In this document: in pieces, positions 55,939 to 64,000 of the stretch
Position numbering within the stretch: the stretch's first letter is position 1
Layout: every line of letters starts with the position of its first letter
Source of the DNA: Ramlibacter agri
GTDB taxonomy: Bacteria > Pseudomonadota > Gammaproteobacteria > Burkholderiales > Burkholderiaceae_C
Length of the DNA: 64,000 bases
Reading direction: 5' to 3'
Assembly: GCF_012927085.1 (NCBI RefSeq)
Contig: NZ_JABBFX010000001.1
Coordinates: 3,038,001 to 3,102,000, forward strand
The notes under the pieces: generated by a model
Databases searched by the model: none
The model's input: the letters and a program-made list of their open reading frames with translations, nothing else
What the model was told of the DNA's origin: nothing
Position numbers and translations under genes: made by a program

Positions 55939-56883
55939 ATGATGAACCGACGCCACGCCTCGCTGGCCCTGGCCCTCGCCAGCGGCCTGCCGCTATCCAG
56001 CTTCGCGCAGAAGAAGATCGTGCTGGGCTTCAGCCAGATCGGCGCGGAAAGCGAATGGCGGACCGCCAACACCGAGTCGATCAAGCAGGCCGCCAAGGAT
56101 GCCGGCATCGACCTGAAGTTCTCCGATGCGCAGCAGAAGCAGGAGAACCAGATCAAGGCCATCCGTTCCTTCATCGCGCAGAAGGTCGACGTGATCGGCT
56201 TCTCGCCGGTGGTCGAGAGCGGCTGGGAAACTGTGCTGCGCGAAGCCAAGGCTGCCAAGATCCCGGTGATCCTGACCGACCGCACCGTGGACGTGAAGGA
56301 CGACACCTTGTGGGTCACCTTCATGGGCTCCGACTTCCTGGAAGAAGGCCGCAAGGCCGGCCGCTGGCTGACGGAGAACGTCAAGGGCAGCGACGTCAAG
56401 ATCGTCGAGCTGCAGGGCACCGTGGGCTCGGGGCCCGCGATCGACCGCAAGAAGGGCTTCGAGGAAATCATCAAGGGCAAGCCGCAGTACAAGATCGTGC
56501 GCTCGCAGACGGGCGATTTCACCCGCGCCAAGGGCAAGGAAGTGATGCAGGCCTTCCTGAAGGCCGACCCGAAGGTCAACGTGCTCTACGCGCACAACGA
56601 CGACATGGCCATCGGCGCCATCCAGGCGATCGAGGAAGCCGGGCTGAAGCCGGGCAAGGACATCACCATCATCTCGGTCGACGGGGTGAAGGGCGCCTTC
56701 GAGGCGATGATGGCCGGCAAGCTGAACGTCACCGTCGAATGCAGCCCGCTGCTGGGCCCGCAACTGATGGCTACGGTGAAGGACGTCGTGGCCGGCAAGC
56801 CGGTACCGAAGCGCATCGTCACGCAGGAAGGCATCTTCCCGATGGATACGGCCGCCAAGGAATTCCCGAACCGCAAGTACTGA
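55939..56883 (+). CDS. ytfQ: Furanose-type sugar-binding protein
   Basis: A 314-residue periplasmic receptor. Signal peptide SLALALASGLPLSSFA; the mature sequence follows E. coli YtfQ closely: LGFSQIGAESEWRTANTESIK, SDAQQKQENQIKAIRSFIAQ, VELQGTVGSGPAIDRKKGFEEI, RSQTGDFTRAKGKEVMQ and YAHNDDMAIGAIQAIEEAGLKPGKD. YtfQ binds galactofuranose; in this arabinose locus arabinofuranose is a likely ligand. AAGGAGA precedes the ATG; the stop shares TGATG with the next gene. Confidence 0.92.
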   Translation: MMNRRHASLALALASGLPLSSFAQKKIVLGFSQIGAESEWRTANTESIKQAAKDAGIDLKFSDAQQKQENQIKAIRSFIAQKVDVIGFSPVVESGWETVLREAKAAKIPVILTDRTVDVKDDTLWVTFMGSDFLEEGRKAGRWLTENVKGSDVKIVELQGTVGSGPAIDRKKGFEEIIKGKPQYKIVRSQTGDFTRAKGKEVMQAFLKADPKVNVLYAHNDDMAIGAIQAIEEAGLKPGKDITIISVDGVKGAFEAMMAGKLNVTVECSPLLGPQLMATVKDVVAGKPVPKRIVTQEGIFPMDTAAKEFPNRKY

Positions 56884-58391
56884 TGGCGGAAGTGCAGTTG
56901 CCGGTGCTGGAACTGGCCGGCATCTCGAAGTCCTTCCTCGGCGTGCGCGCGCTCGCCGGGGTGGGGCTGCGCCTCTTTCCCGGCGAGGTGCATGCATTGA
57001 TGGGGCAGAACGGCGCCGGCAAGTCGACGCTGATCAAGGTGCTCACCGGCGTGTACGGCGCCGACGCCGGCACGATGCGGCTGGCCGGCGACTACGTGCA
57101 GCCGCGCTCGCCGCTGGAGGCGCAGCGCCTGGGCATCAGCACGGTGTACCAGGAGGTCAACCTCTGTCCCAACCTGTCGGTGGCCGAGAACGTGTTCGCC
57201 GGCCGCTATCCGCGCCGCTTCGGCATGGTGGACTGGAAGGCGATGGAAGCGCAGACGCGCGCGCTGCTGGCGCGCCTGAGCCTCGACATCGACGTCAGCC
57301 GCCTGCTTTCGAGCTATCCGGTGGCGGTGCAGCAGATGGTGGCCATCGCGCGCGCGCTCAGCGTGTCCGCGAAGGTGCTGGTGCTGGACGAGCCCACTTC
57401 GAGCCTGGACGAGGACGAAGTGCGGCGCCTGTTCGCGGTGCTGCGGCGCTTGCGCGGCGAGGGCATGGCCATCCTGTTCGTCACCCACTTCCTCGACCAG
57501 GTCTACGCCATTGCCGACCGCATCACGGTGCTGCGCAATGGCGAGCAGGTCGGTGAATACCGGGTCGAGCATCTTCCCGCACCGGCTCTGGTCGCCGCGA
57601 TGGTGGGCCGCGAACTCGCGGCGCGGCGCGAGGCGGCGCCGGTGCCGGAAGCCGCTGATGACGCCGCGCCGGCGCTGGTGGAACTGCGCGGGCTGGGCAG
57701 CAAGGGCGTGGTGCAGCCGACCGACCTGCAACTGCGCGCCGGCGAGATCGTCGGCCTGGCGGGCCTGCTGGGTTCGGGCCGCACCGAGCTGGCGCGGCTC
57801 ATGTTCGGGCTGGAACGTGCCGACCAGGGCGAGCTGCGCGTGCGCGGCGCGACGACGAAGGTGGAGCGCCCGGCCGAGGCCGTGCGCCTGGGCATGGCGC
57901 TGCTGCCGGAAGACCGCAAGACCCACGGCATCGTCAGCGAGCTGTCGGTGCGCGAGAACATCATCCTGGCCTTGCAGGCGCGGCGCGGTGTGCTGAACCA
58001 GCTGGGCGCGCAGGAGCAGGCGCGGCTGGCGGAGTCCTTCATCAAGGCGCTGGGCATCGTCACCGCCGACCTGGAGACGCCGATCGGGCAGCTCTCGGGT
58101 GGCAACCAGCAGAAGGCGCTGCTGGCGCGCTGGCTGGCGACGCGGCCCAGCCTGTTGATCCTGGACGAACCCACGCGCGGCATCGACGTCGCCGCCAAGC
58201 AGGAAGTGATGGACGAGATCCTCCGGCTGGCCGGCGAGGGCATGGCGGTGCTGTTCATCTCGTCCGAGATCGACGAGGTGGTGCGCGTGTCGCACCGCAT
58301 CGCGGTGCTGCGCGACCGGCGCAAGGTGGGCGAGCTGCCGGCCGGCAGCCAGGAGCAGGACGTGTACCACCTGATCGCGGAGGACGCATGA
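56883..58391 (+). CDS. ytfR: Furanose ABC transporter ATPase, double domain
   Basis: A 502-residue protein with two ATPase domains. Domain 1 has Walker A GQNGAGKST and DEPTSSLDEDE; its signature SYPVAVQQMVAIARAL is the unusual form seen in YtfR. Domain 2 has [26 protein letters not shown] and [12 protein letters not shown]. The start overlaps the ytfQ stop (TGATG) and the stop overlaps ytfT (ATGA). Confidence 0.92.
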   Translation: MAEVQLPVLELAGISKSFLGVRALAGVGLRLFPGEVHALMGQNGAGKSTLIKVLTGVYGADAGTMRLAGDYVQPRSPLEAQRLGISTVYQEVNLCPNLSVAENVFAGRYPRRFGMVDWKAMEAQTRALLARLSLDIDVSRLLSSYPVAVQQMVAIARALSVSAKVLVLDEPTSSLDEDEVRRLFAVLRRLRGEGMAILFVTHFLDQVYAIADRITVLRNGEQVGEYRVEHLPAPALVAAMVGRELAARREAAPVPEAADDAAPALVELRGLGSKGVVQPTDLQLRAGEIVGLAGLLGSGRTELARLMFGLERADQGELRVRGATTKVERPAEAVRLGMALLPEDRKTHGIVSELSVRENIILALQARRGVLNQLGAQEQARLAESFIKALGIVTADLETPIGQLSGGNQQKALLARWLATRPSLLILDEPTRGIDVAAKQEVMDEILRLAGEGMAVLFISSEIDEVVRVSHRIAVLRDRRKVGELPAGSQEQDVYHLIAEDA

Positions 58392-59428
58392 AGTTCTGGG
58401 GCCACCGGCTGTTCTGGCCGGTCGTGACATTGGTCCTGCTGCTGGTGCTGAACGCGGCGTTCAGCCCCAGCTTCCTGCGCCTGTCGGTGCGCGACGGCCA
58501 CCTCTATGGCAGCCTGGTCGACATCCTCAAGGGCGCGGCGCCGCTGGCGCTGGTGGCACTGGGCATGACCCTGGTGATCGCCACCCGCGGCATCGACATT
58601 TCGGTGGGCGCGGTGGTGGCCATCGCCGGCGGCGTGGCGGCCTGGATGATCGGCGGCTCGCTGGTCATCCACGACGGCGTCAGCACCTATGTGAGCCGCT
58701 TTCCGATGTGGCTGGCCATCGGGTGCGCGCTGGGCGTGGCCCTGGCGTGCGGCGCCTGGAACGGCGCGCTGGTCGCGTTCGTCGGCATGCAGCCGATCAT
58801 CGCGACCTTGATCCTGATGGTGGCCGGGCGCGGCATCGCGCAGCTGGTGACCAACGGGCAGATCATCACGGTGTACTACGCGCCGTATTTCTTCATCGGC
58901 AACGGCTACCTCTTGGGCTTGCCCTTTCCTTTCCTGCTGGCGCTGGCGGTGTTCGCCGTGCTGTTGTTCACGGTGCGGCGCACGGCGCTGGGCCTGTTCA
59001 TCGAGGCGGTGGGCGTCAACCCGGCGGCGGCGCACCTGGCCGGCCTGCCGGCGCGGCGCATCACCTTCTGGGCCTATGCCTTCTGCGGCGTCTGCGCCGG
59101 CGTCGCGGGGTTGATCGTCAGTTCGACGGTGAAGAGTGCCGACGGCAACAACGCCGGCCTGCTGCTGGAGCTGGATGCGATCCTGGCCGTGACCCTGGGC
59201 GGTACGGCGCTGACCGGCGGCCGCTTCAGCCTGGCGGGCAGCCTGATCGGTTCGCTGATCATCCAGACCCTGACCTATGCGATCTACTCGATGGGCGTGC
59301 CGCCCGAGGTGAACCTGGTCGTGAAGGCCGCCGTCGTGTTCTTCGTCATGCTGATGCAGTCGCCCGAGTTCCGCCGGACGGTGGCGCGCCTGGTACGCAG
59401 GCCCTTGCCGCTGGAGGCCGCGCAATGA
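58388..59428 (+). CDS. ytfT: Furanose ABC transporter permease 1
   Basis: A 346-residue permease with about nine membrane segments. Signatures: LALVALGMTLVIATRGIDISVGAVVAIAGGVAAWM, MQPIIATLILMVAGRGIAQL and VTLGGTALTGGRFSLAGSLIG. It pairs with the next gene to form a heterodimeric channel. ATGA overlaps on both sides. Confidence 0.92.
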   Translation: MKFWGHRLFWPVVTLVLLLVLNAAFSPSFLRLSVRDGHLYGSLVDILKGAAPLALVALGMTLVIATRGIDISVGAVVAIAGGVAAWMIGGSLVIHDGVSTYVSRFPMWLAIGCALGVALACGAWNGALVAFVGMQPIIATLILMVAGRGIAQLVTNGQIITVYYAPYFFIGNGYLLGLPFPFLLALAVFAVLLFTVRRTALGLFIEAVGVNPAAAHLAGLPARRITFWAYAFCGVCAGVAGLIVSSTVKSADGNNAGLLLELDAILAVTLGGTALTGGRFSLAGSLIGSLIIQTLTYAIYSMGVPPEVNLVVKAAVVFFVMLMQSPEFRRTVARLVRRPLPLEAAQ

Positions 59429-60459
59429 CCCCCGGCCTGAGCCTGTCCGCGGAAGAACGCGTGGCACAGCCGGCGCCGCCGCGTCGCCGCGCGCGGCTGG
59501 ACCGCAAGTACGTGCCGCTGCTGGTCACCATCACGCTGTTCGTCGCGATGGCAGGCGTCGGCTCGGTGATGTACACCGGTTTCTTCTCGGCGCAGGTGTT
59601 CCTCAACCTGCTGATCGACAACGCCTTCCTGTGCATCGTCGCGGTGGGCATGACCTTCGTCATCATCTCCGGCGGCATCGACCTGTCGGTGGGCTCGGTG
59701 GTGGCGCTGACCACCATGGTGTCGGCGGCGCTGGTGGAGCGGCACGGCTGGAGTCCGCTGGAGGTGATCCCGCTGGTGCTGCTGATGGGCGCGAGCCTGG
59801 GCGGGCTCATGGGTTTCCTGATCGAGCGCTTCCGGCTGCAGCCCTTCATCGTCACGCTGGCCGGCATGTTCCTGGCCCGCGGGCTCTGCTACCTGATCTC
59901 GATCGACTCGATCAGCATCACCAACGAGACCTACAAGGCGATCTCGCAGGCGCGCATTCCCGCCTGGGCCGATGCCTCGCTGTCGGTCGGCGCGGTGATC
60001 GCGCTGGTGATGGTGGCCGGCGGCATGCTGGCCGCGCACTACACGCAATTCGGCCGCACGGTCTATGCGATCGGCGGCAACGAGCAGTCGGCGATGCTGA
60101 TGGGCCTGCCGGTGCGTTCCACGCTGGTGGGCGTGTATGCCTTCAGCGGCTTCTGCTCCGCGCTGGGCGGCGTCGTTTTCACCTTCTACATGTTGTCTGG
60201 CTACGGCCTGCATGCGGTGGGCCTGGAGCTCGATGCAATCGCCGCCGTGGTGATCGGCGGTACCTTGCTTTCCGGCGGCGTCGGCTACGTGTTCGGCACG
60301 CTGTTCGGCGTGCTGATGCTGGGCATCATCCAGACGCTGATCATGTTCGACGGCACGCTCAGCTCCTGGTGGACCCGCATCGCCATCGGCGCGCTGCTGT
60401 TCGCCTTCTGCCTGCTGCAGCGGCTGTTCGAGGCGCGCCAGCCGGGTGCCGGGCACTAG
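59425..60459 (+). CDS. yjfF: Furanose ABC transporter permease 2
   Basis: A 344-residue permease. After a basic N-terminus (about 28 residues), the membrane part contains [79 protein letters not shown] and VVIGGTLLSGGVGYVFGTLFG. It ends the ytfQRT-yjfF operon; the next gene converges 15 bp later. Confidence 0.92.
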   Translation: MTPGLSLSAEERVAQPAPPRRRARLDRKYVPLLVTITLFVAMAGVGSVMYTGFFSAQVFLNLLIDNAFLCIVAVGMTFVIISGGIDLSVGSVVALTTMVSAALVERHGWSPLEVIPLVLLMGASLGGLMGFLIERFRLQPFIVTLAGMFLARGLCYLISIDSISITNETYKAISQARIPAWADASLSVGAVIALVMVAGGMLAAHYTQFGRTVYAIGGNEQSAMLMGLPVRSTLVGVYAFSGFCSALGGVVFTFYMLSGYGLHAVGLELDAIAAVVIGGTLLSGGVGYVFGTLFGVLMLGIIQTLIMFDGTLSSWWTRIAIGALLFAFCLLQRLFEARQPGAGH

Positions 60460-60474
60460 CGGAGGCGGCGCGCC

Positions 60475-60978
60475 TCACCGGCCCGGAACGAGCAGCGCCG
60501 CCGGCAGCGACAGCTCGCCGCGCGACTCGAAGCTGACCGTGTTGAACAGCGCACCACCCACCTTGCCGCGCACCACGTAGGGCAGGTGGGAGTCGCCGCG
60601 CAGGAACAGGTTGAAGGCCTCGCGCGCGATGTTCAGCGCCGAGGCGCTGACTGGCAGCGTGACCACCGTTTCGCCGAAGCGCGGGATGGTGCCGCTCGCA
60701 TTGGTGACGCCGGTCGCCACCAGGGCGTTGCGCAATTCCAGTTCCACCGAGATGCCGTCGTAGGCGATGTCGAATTCGTTGGGATTCTGCAGCCGCAGCC
60801 GGACCTGCAGGCGGATCTCCAGGTTCTCGCCGCCGGCCGGCTGCACGTCGACGACCTGCACCCGCAGAGGTTCCATCCGGGCGACCGTGCCGCAGCCGGC
60901 CACCAGCAGCAGCGGCACCCAGGCCAGGGCGCGGCGACGCTGGAGGAGGAAGGCTTCCGGGCGCTGCATGGGGGCCAT
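60475..60978 (-). CDS. LEA14-like lipoprotein (LEA type 2 family)
   Basis: A 167-residue protein from ATG 60978 (ATG 60969 is also possible). Signal ends in lipobox LLLVAGC. The mature domain is a WHy/LEA14 beta sandwich: VQVVDVQPAGGENLEIRLQVRLRLQNPNEFDIAYDGISVELELR is the typical pattern with NPN and LELRN. Related proteins are associated with desiccation or stress in proteobacteria, but the function is not established. It converges on the sugar transporter operon. Confidence 0.85.
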   Translation of the reverse strand: MAPMQRPEAFLLQRRRALAWVPLLLVAGCGTVARMEPLRVQVVDVQPAGGENLEIRLQVRLRLQNPNEFDIAYDGISVELELRNALVATGVTNASGTIPRFGETVVTLPVSASALNIAREAFNLFLRGDSHLPYVVRGKVGGALFNTVSFESRGELSLPAALLVPGR

Positions 60979-61032
60979 TCTGCATCCGTCAGCTTGCTGT
61001 CTGCAGGTTTCGCGTATCCTAGGGTTCTCCCG

Positions 61033-62220
61033 ATGCCAGATTCCTCCGCACCGCAAGCGGCGCCGCCGCTTTGGCTGCTGGTGCTCGTCACGCTCAGCGG
61101 CACTATGGCCATGCACATGTTCGTGCCCGCGCTGCCCGACGCCGCCCGCGGCCTCGGCGCCAGCGCCGGTGCGATGCAGATGGCCATCAGCCTCTACGTC
61201 GCCGGCCTCGCCGTCGGCCAGTTGTTCTACGGGCCCTTGTCGGATTCGCTGGGACGCCGTCCCATGCTGCTGGTCGGACTCGCGCTGTACACGGCGGCGG
61301 GCCTCGCCGCGGCCCTGGCGCCCGGCCTCTACCTGCTGCTTGGTGCGCGGCTGCTGCAGGCCCTGGGCGGCTGCGCCGGCCTGGCGCTGGGACGCGCCAT
61401 GGTGCGCGATACCTCCCATCCCGAGACCGCCGTGCGCCAGCTCGCGATGCTGAACCTGATGGTGATGGTGGGCCCGGGGCTGGCGCCGCCGATCGGTGGC
61501 GCGCTCGCGGGCGCATGGGGCTGGCGCTCCGTGTTCGTGCTGCTGTTCGTGGTGGGCGCGGCCACGCTGGCCTTCGCCTGGCGCTGGCTGCCCGAGACCG
61601 GGCGGCCCACCGGCAACGTCGGCTTGCGCCGCGTGCTGGGCGACTACGCGGTCCTCCTGCGCTCGCCGCGTTTCGTCGGCCTCGCCCTCGGCGGCGGCTG
61701 CGCCACCACTTCGGTGTACGCCTTCCTGGCCGCGGCTCCCTTCATCTTCACCCACACGCTGCACCAGTCGGTGCACGCGGTGGGCATCTACGCCGGCCTG
61801 CTGGTGCTGGGCATGGCCGCGGGCAACGCCATCACCAGCCGCCTGAGCCGGCGCGTGCCTTCGGCGGTGCTACTGCGCGTGGGCAGCAGCCTGAGCCTCG
61901 CCAGCGGCGTGGGCCTGCTGGTGCTGGTGCTCGCGGGCGGCCTGAGCGTGGCGAGCACGATGGCGCTGATGCTGCTCTTCACCTGCGGCTGCGGCCTGGC
62001 GAGCCCGGCGGCGCTGGCGAAAGCCGTCAGCGTCGATCCGCTGCGCATCGGCGCCGCCGCGGGCCTGTACGGTTTCTCGCAGATGGCCGTGGGCGCCGCG
62101 TGCACGGCGCTCGCCGCGGTGGGCGGCGATCCGGCGCTGGCGGCGGCCGTGGTGCTGGTGGTCGCTGCAGTGATCGCGCAGGTGGCGTTGACGGTGGCCC
62201 TGCGCTACGAGCCGCGCTAG
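61033..62220 (+). CDS. Bcr/CflA-family MFS drug-resistance transporter
   Basis: A 395-residue protein with twelve predicted membrane helices. TM1 ends in MHMFVPALPDAARGLG, the loop GPLSDSLGRRPMLLVGLALY carries the MFS motif A, and RLLQALGGCAGLALGRAMVRD is motif C-like of the Bcr/CflA group, which exports drugs such as bicyclomycin and chloramphenicol. It is divergent from the LEA14-like gene with only 54 bp between starts. A GC hairpin (GCCCCC/GGGGGC) follows the stop at 62222-62243. Confidence 0.88.
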   Translation: MPDSSAPQAAPPLWLLVLVTLSGTMAMHMFVPALPDAARGLGASAGAMQMAISLYVAGLAVGQLFYGPLSDSLGRRPMLLVGLALYTAAGLAAALAPGLYLLLGARLLQALGGCAGLALGRAMVRDTSHPETAVRQLAMLNLMVMVGPGLAPPIGGALAGAWGWRSVFVLLFVVGAATLAFAWRWLPETGRPTGNVGLRRVLGDYAVLLRSPRFVGLALGGGCATTSVYAFLAAAPFIFTHTLHQSVHAVGIYAGLLVLGMAAGNAITSRLSRRVPSAVLLRVGSSLSLASGVGLLVLVLAGGLSVASTMALMLLFTCGCGLASPAALAKAVSVDPLRIGAAAGLYGFSQMAVGAACTALAAVGGDPALAAAVVLVVAAVIAQVALTVALRYEPR

Positions 62221-62318
62221 CGGCCCCCCCCGACGCGAGGGGGCTGGATCGCTGGACCCGGTGGAACACTCAAGGCAGCGTGCCATCTGAGCGCGCATTG
62301 CAGGGAGTCCCACCGTCC

Positions 62319-62951
62319 ATGGATCTGTCCGATCCACCGCTTCAGTCCGTCCTCGAAGGACAGCCAGCTTTCAATCCCCACTACCTGTCGCACCAACTGC
62401 TGGACCGCCTGCAGCAGCCAGCCCTGTTGTTGACGCTGCGCGGCGAAGTGCAGCATGCCAACCGGGCCGCGCATGACCTGCGGCAGCACACGGCGCTGCT
62501 GCAACGGGCGGATGGCAGCCTCGGCCTGCCCGCGCCAGCCTGGACGCCCTTGCTGGCGCGCTGCGACCGGCTCGCGCTGGCGCACGCCGCGTCCGGCACG
62601 CACTTCGAATCGCTGCGGGTCGAGGCCGGCACGGAAAGCCTGCAGGCGGTCTACGGCCTGCTTGGCGCACCGGTCCTGGACCCGCAGCCGCTGCTCCTCG
62701 TGCTGCTGTACCACCCCCGGTCGGCGCCTGGCATCGATCCGGCCTTGCTGCGGGCGATGTTCAAGCTGACACCGACGGAAGCCCGCATCGCCGTGCTGCT
62801 GGCCGAGGGCCTGACCCTCAAAGAGATCGCAGCCGCGGTGCAGAGCCAGCCCGACACGGTGCGCAAGCACCTGCGCTGCGTGTTCGGCAAGACCGGCACC
62901 GGCCGCCAGCTGGATCTGGTGCGGCTGTTGCTGCACCTGCCGCGCGCCTAG
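62319..62951 (+). CDS. LuxR-type helix-turn-helix regulator
   Basis: A 210-residue protein. The C-terminal 60 residues are a GerE/LuxR HTH (LTPTEARIAVLLAEGLTLKEIAAAVQSQPDTVRKHLRCVFGKTG). The N-terminal part contains a PAS-like segment (LLTLRGEVQHANRAAHDLRQH) and no receiver domain or acyl-homoserine-lactone pocket I can recognise. Its TAG shares bases with the TAG of the convergent aldo/keto reductase (CTAG). Confidence 0.82.
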   Translation: MDLSDPPLQSVLEGQPAFNPHYLSHQLLDRLQQPALLLTLRGEVQHANRAAHDLRQHTALLQRADGSLGLPAPAWTPLLARCDRLALAHAASGTHFESLRVEAGTESLQAVYGLLGAPVLDPQPLLLVLLYHPRSAPGIDPALLRAMFKLTPTEARIAVLLAEGLTLKEIAAAVQSQPDTVRKHLRCVFGKTGTGRQLDLVRLLLHLPRA

Positions 62952-63991
62952 CGCGCCGACTCGGACAGCTGGCGCCGACGCGCCTCGCCCTGGCGCGCGA
63001 GCATCCAGCCCGGATATTCGGCGGGCAGCTGGCTGACCGTGTCGATGCGCGCGAGTTCGTCGGCATCGAGCCGCAGCCCGGTGGCCGCAATGTTGTCAGC
63101 CAGCTGCTCCGGCCGTTTCGCACCGACGATCACGCTCGTCACCTGCGGCTGGTGCAGCAGCCAGGACAGCGCCACCTGCGCCACCGTCGCGCCCCGGGCC
63201 TGCGCGATGTCGCGCATCACGTCCACCGCATCGAAGGCGCGCTCCTTGTCCACCGGCGGGAAGTCGAACTCCAGCCGCCGGCTGCCGGCCTCGGCCTGCT
63301 GCTCGCGCCCGTACTTGCCCGAAAGCAGGCCGCCGGCCAGCGGGCTCCACACCATCAGGCCCAGGCCTTCGCTGCGCAGCATGGGCACGATCTCGCGCTC
63401 GAGGTCGCGCCCGGCGACCGTGTAGTAGGCCTGCAGCGACTCGAAGCGGGCGAGCCCCCAGCGTTCCGCGATGCCCAATGCCTTGGCGATCTGCCACGCC
63501 GCCCAGTTGGAGACGCCGACGTAGCGCACGAGGCCGTCGCGCACCAGCTGGTCGAGCGCGCGCACCGTCTCCTCGATCGGCGTGGACGGGTCGAAGCCGT
63601 GGATCTGGTACAGGTCGATGTGATCCAGCTGCAGGCGCTTCAGGCTGGCCTGCACGCCGTGCAGGATGTGCGCCCGGCTGGCGCCACGCATGTTCGCGCC
63701 GGGGCCGGTCTCGCCGAGCACCTTGGTGGCCACGACGACCTGGTCGCGCGCCACCTTCAGGTTGCGCAGCGCCTGGCCGGTGATCTGCTCGGAGGCGCCG
63801 CCCGCGTAGACGTCGGCGGTGTCGATGAAGTTGATGCCGGCATCGAGCGCCTGCCCGACCAGGCGTTCGGCCTCGGACTGCTGCAGCGTGCCGATCTTGC
63901 CCCACATGCCTTCGCTGCCGCCGAAGGTCATGGTGCCGAGACAGAGTTCGGAGACGAACAGGCCGGTGCGGCCGAGGGGAACGAGGCGCAT
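62948..63991 (-). CDS. Aldo/keto reductase (complete active site)
   Basis: A 347-residue AKR of the YajO/PhdF-like group. The catalytic residues are intact: Asp and Tyr in DTADVYAGGASE, Lys in VVATKV and His in DLYQIHGFD; the NADP-binding end reads SVIVGAKRPEQLADN. It probably reduces small aldehydes or sugar-derived ketones. Its start lies 9 bp before the window end, so its promoter is not visible. Confidence 0.92.
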   Translation of the reverse strand: MRLVPLGRTGLFVSELCLGTMTFGGSEGMWGKIGTLQQSEAERLVGQALDAGINFIDTADVYAGGASEQITGQALRNLKVARDQVVVATKVLGETGPGANMRGASRAHILHGVQASLKRLQLDHIDLYQIHGFDPSTPIEETVRALDQLVRDGLVRYVGVSNWAAWQIAKALGIAERWGLARFESLQAYYTVAGRDLEREIVPMLRSEGLGLMVWSPLAGGLLSGKYGREQQAEAGSRRLEFDFPPVDKERAFDAVDVMRDIAQARGATVAQVALSWLLHQPQVTSVIVGAKRPEQLADNIAATGLRLDADELARIDTVSQLPAEYPGWMLARQGEARRRQLSESAR

Positions 63992-64000
63992 GGGATTCCT

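Noticed and set aside
62222..62243. GC hairpin after the MFS gene considered as an intrinsic terminator
   Set aside because: The stem GCCCCC/GGGGGC has a long loop and no T-run, so a factor-independent terminator is not supported.
62319..62951. LuxR-type protein considered as a quorum-sensing receptor
   Set aside because: No autoinducer-binding domain pattern and no LuxI-type synthase gene nearby; only the HTH is supported.

Overview
The window is about 64 kb of very GC-rich, densely packed bacterial chromosome. Three Bug/TctC-type solute-binding proteins, a C-terminally extended second-type IF-1, a ChvE/GguAB sugar importer, a MarR-FUSC-DUF1656-HlyD-OMF efflux operon and a GbpR-like regulator together suggest a betaproteobacterium of the Burkholderiales, most likely Comamonadaceae (Ramlibacter/Variovorax-like). 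This is inference from gene content; there is no rRNA in the window. I see no prophage, insertion sequence or CRISPR array.

Layout. 0-3.3 kb: a histidine kinase (5' end outside the window), a single-domain response regulator and a receiver-cyclase joined by ATGA overlaps, then an ABC-type solute-binding protein and tRNA-Gly(CCC). 3.4-8.1 kb: an MHYT hybrid kinase on the minus strand with a DUF2945-like gene remnant under its tail, a TPR-glycosyltransferase protein, infA with its terminator, and an RRM protein. 8.3-13.5 kb: a Bug protein, then two minus-strand transcription units (phosphoesterase plus MauG-like peroxidase; two unknown proteins). Each unit is preceded by a sequence with the exact layout of a Pho-box promoter. 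13.6-18.7 kb: an efflux operon with a palindromic operator. 18.8-26.4 kb: an aldo/keto reductase lacking its catalytic tyrosine, and a signalling block of two HPt-bearing hybrid kinases facing each other plus a receiver-PP2C-STAS phosphatase. 26.5-34.7 kb: a secreted proline-rich protein, a double SDR with a Bug protein, a decayed TSUP permease, a LysR regulator divergent from a Rieske oxygenase-TauD-Bug operon, and a small secreted protein with a structured leader. 35.0-42.8 kb: a zinc-ribbon/cyclase/AAA/TPR signalling enzyme overlapping a flavoprotein gene, then a START-like protein, a 737-residue phytoene-desaturase-like flavoprotein and a secreted protein. 43.3-60.5 kb: a complete non-phosphorylative L-arabinose (pentose) oxidation locus. 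60.5-64 kb: an LEA14-like lipoprotein, a Bcr/CflA exporter, a LuxR-type regulator and an intact aldo/keto reductase.

How the sugar genes work together. ChvE-GguAB and YtfQRT-YjfF import pentose or hexose in pyranose and furanose forms. Aldose epimerase, an SDR sugar dehydrogenase, an SMP-30 lactonase, an IlvD-type aldonate dehydratase, a DapA-type 2-keto-3-deoxyaldonate dehydratase and a 2-oxoglutarate semialdehyde dehydrogenase then carry it to 2-oxoglutarate. Two perfect FadR-type operators lie in the divergent promoter between dehydratase and dehydrogenase, matching the FadR-family regulator at the end of the minus operon. A LysR (GbpR-like) regulator sits divergent to the last dehydrogenase.

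Most interesting signals. These are the twin Pho-box promoters driving an unknown operon and a phosphoesterase/peroxidase pair; a roughly 52-54 bp mini-repeat at two gene junctions that ends in a perfect Shine-Dalgarno followed by a CTG; and the uncharacterised cyclase/flavoenzyme cluster.
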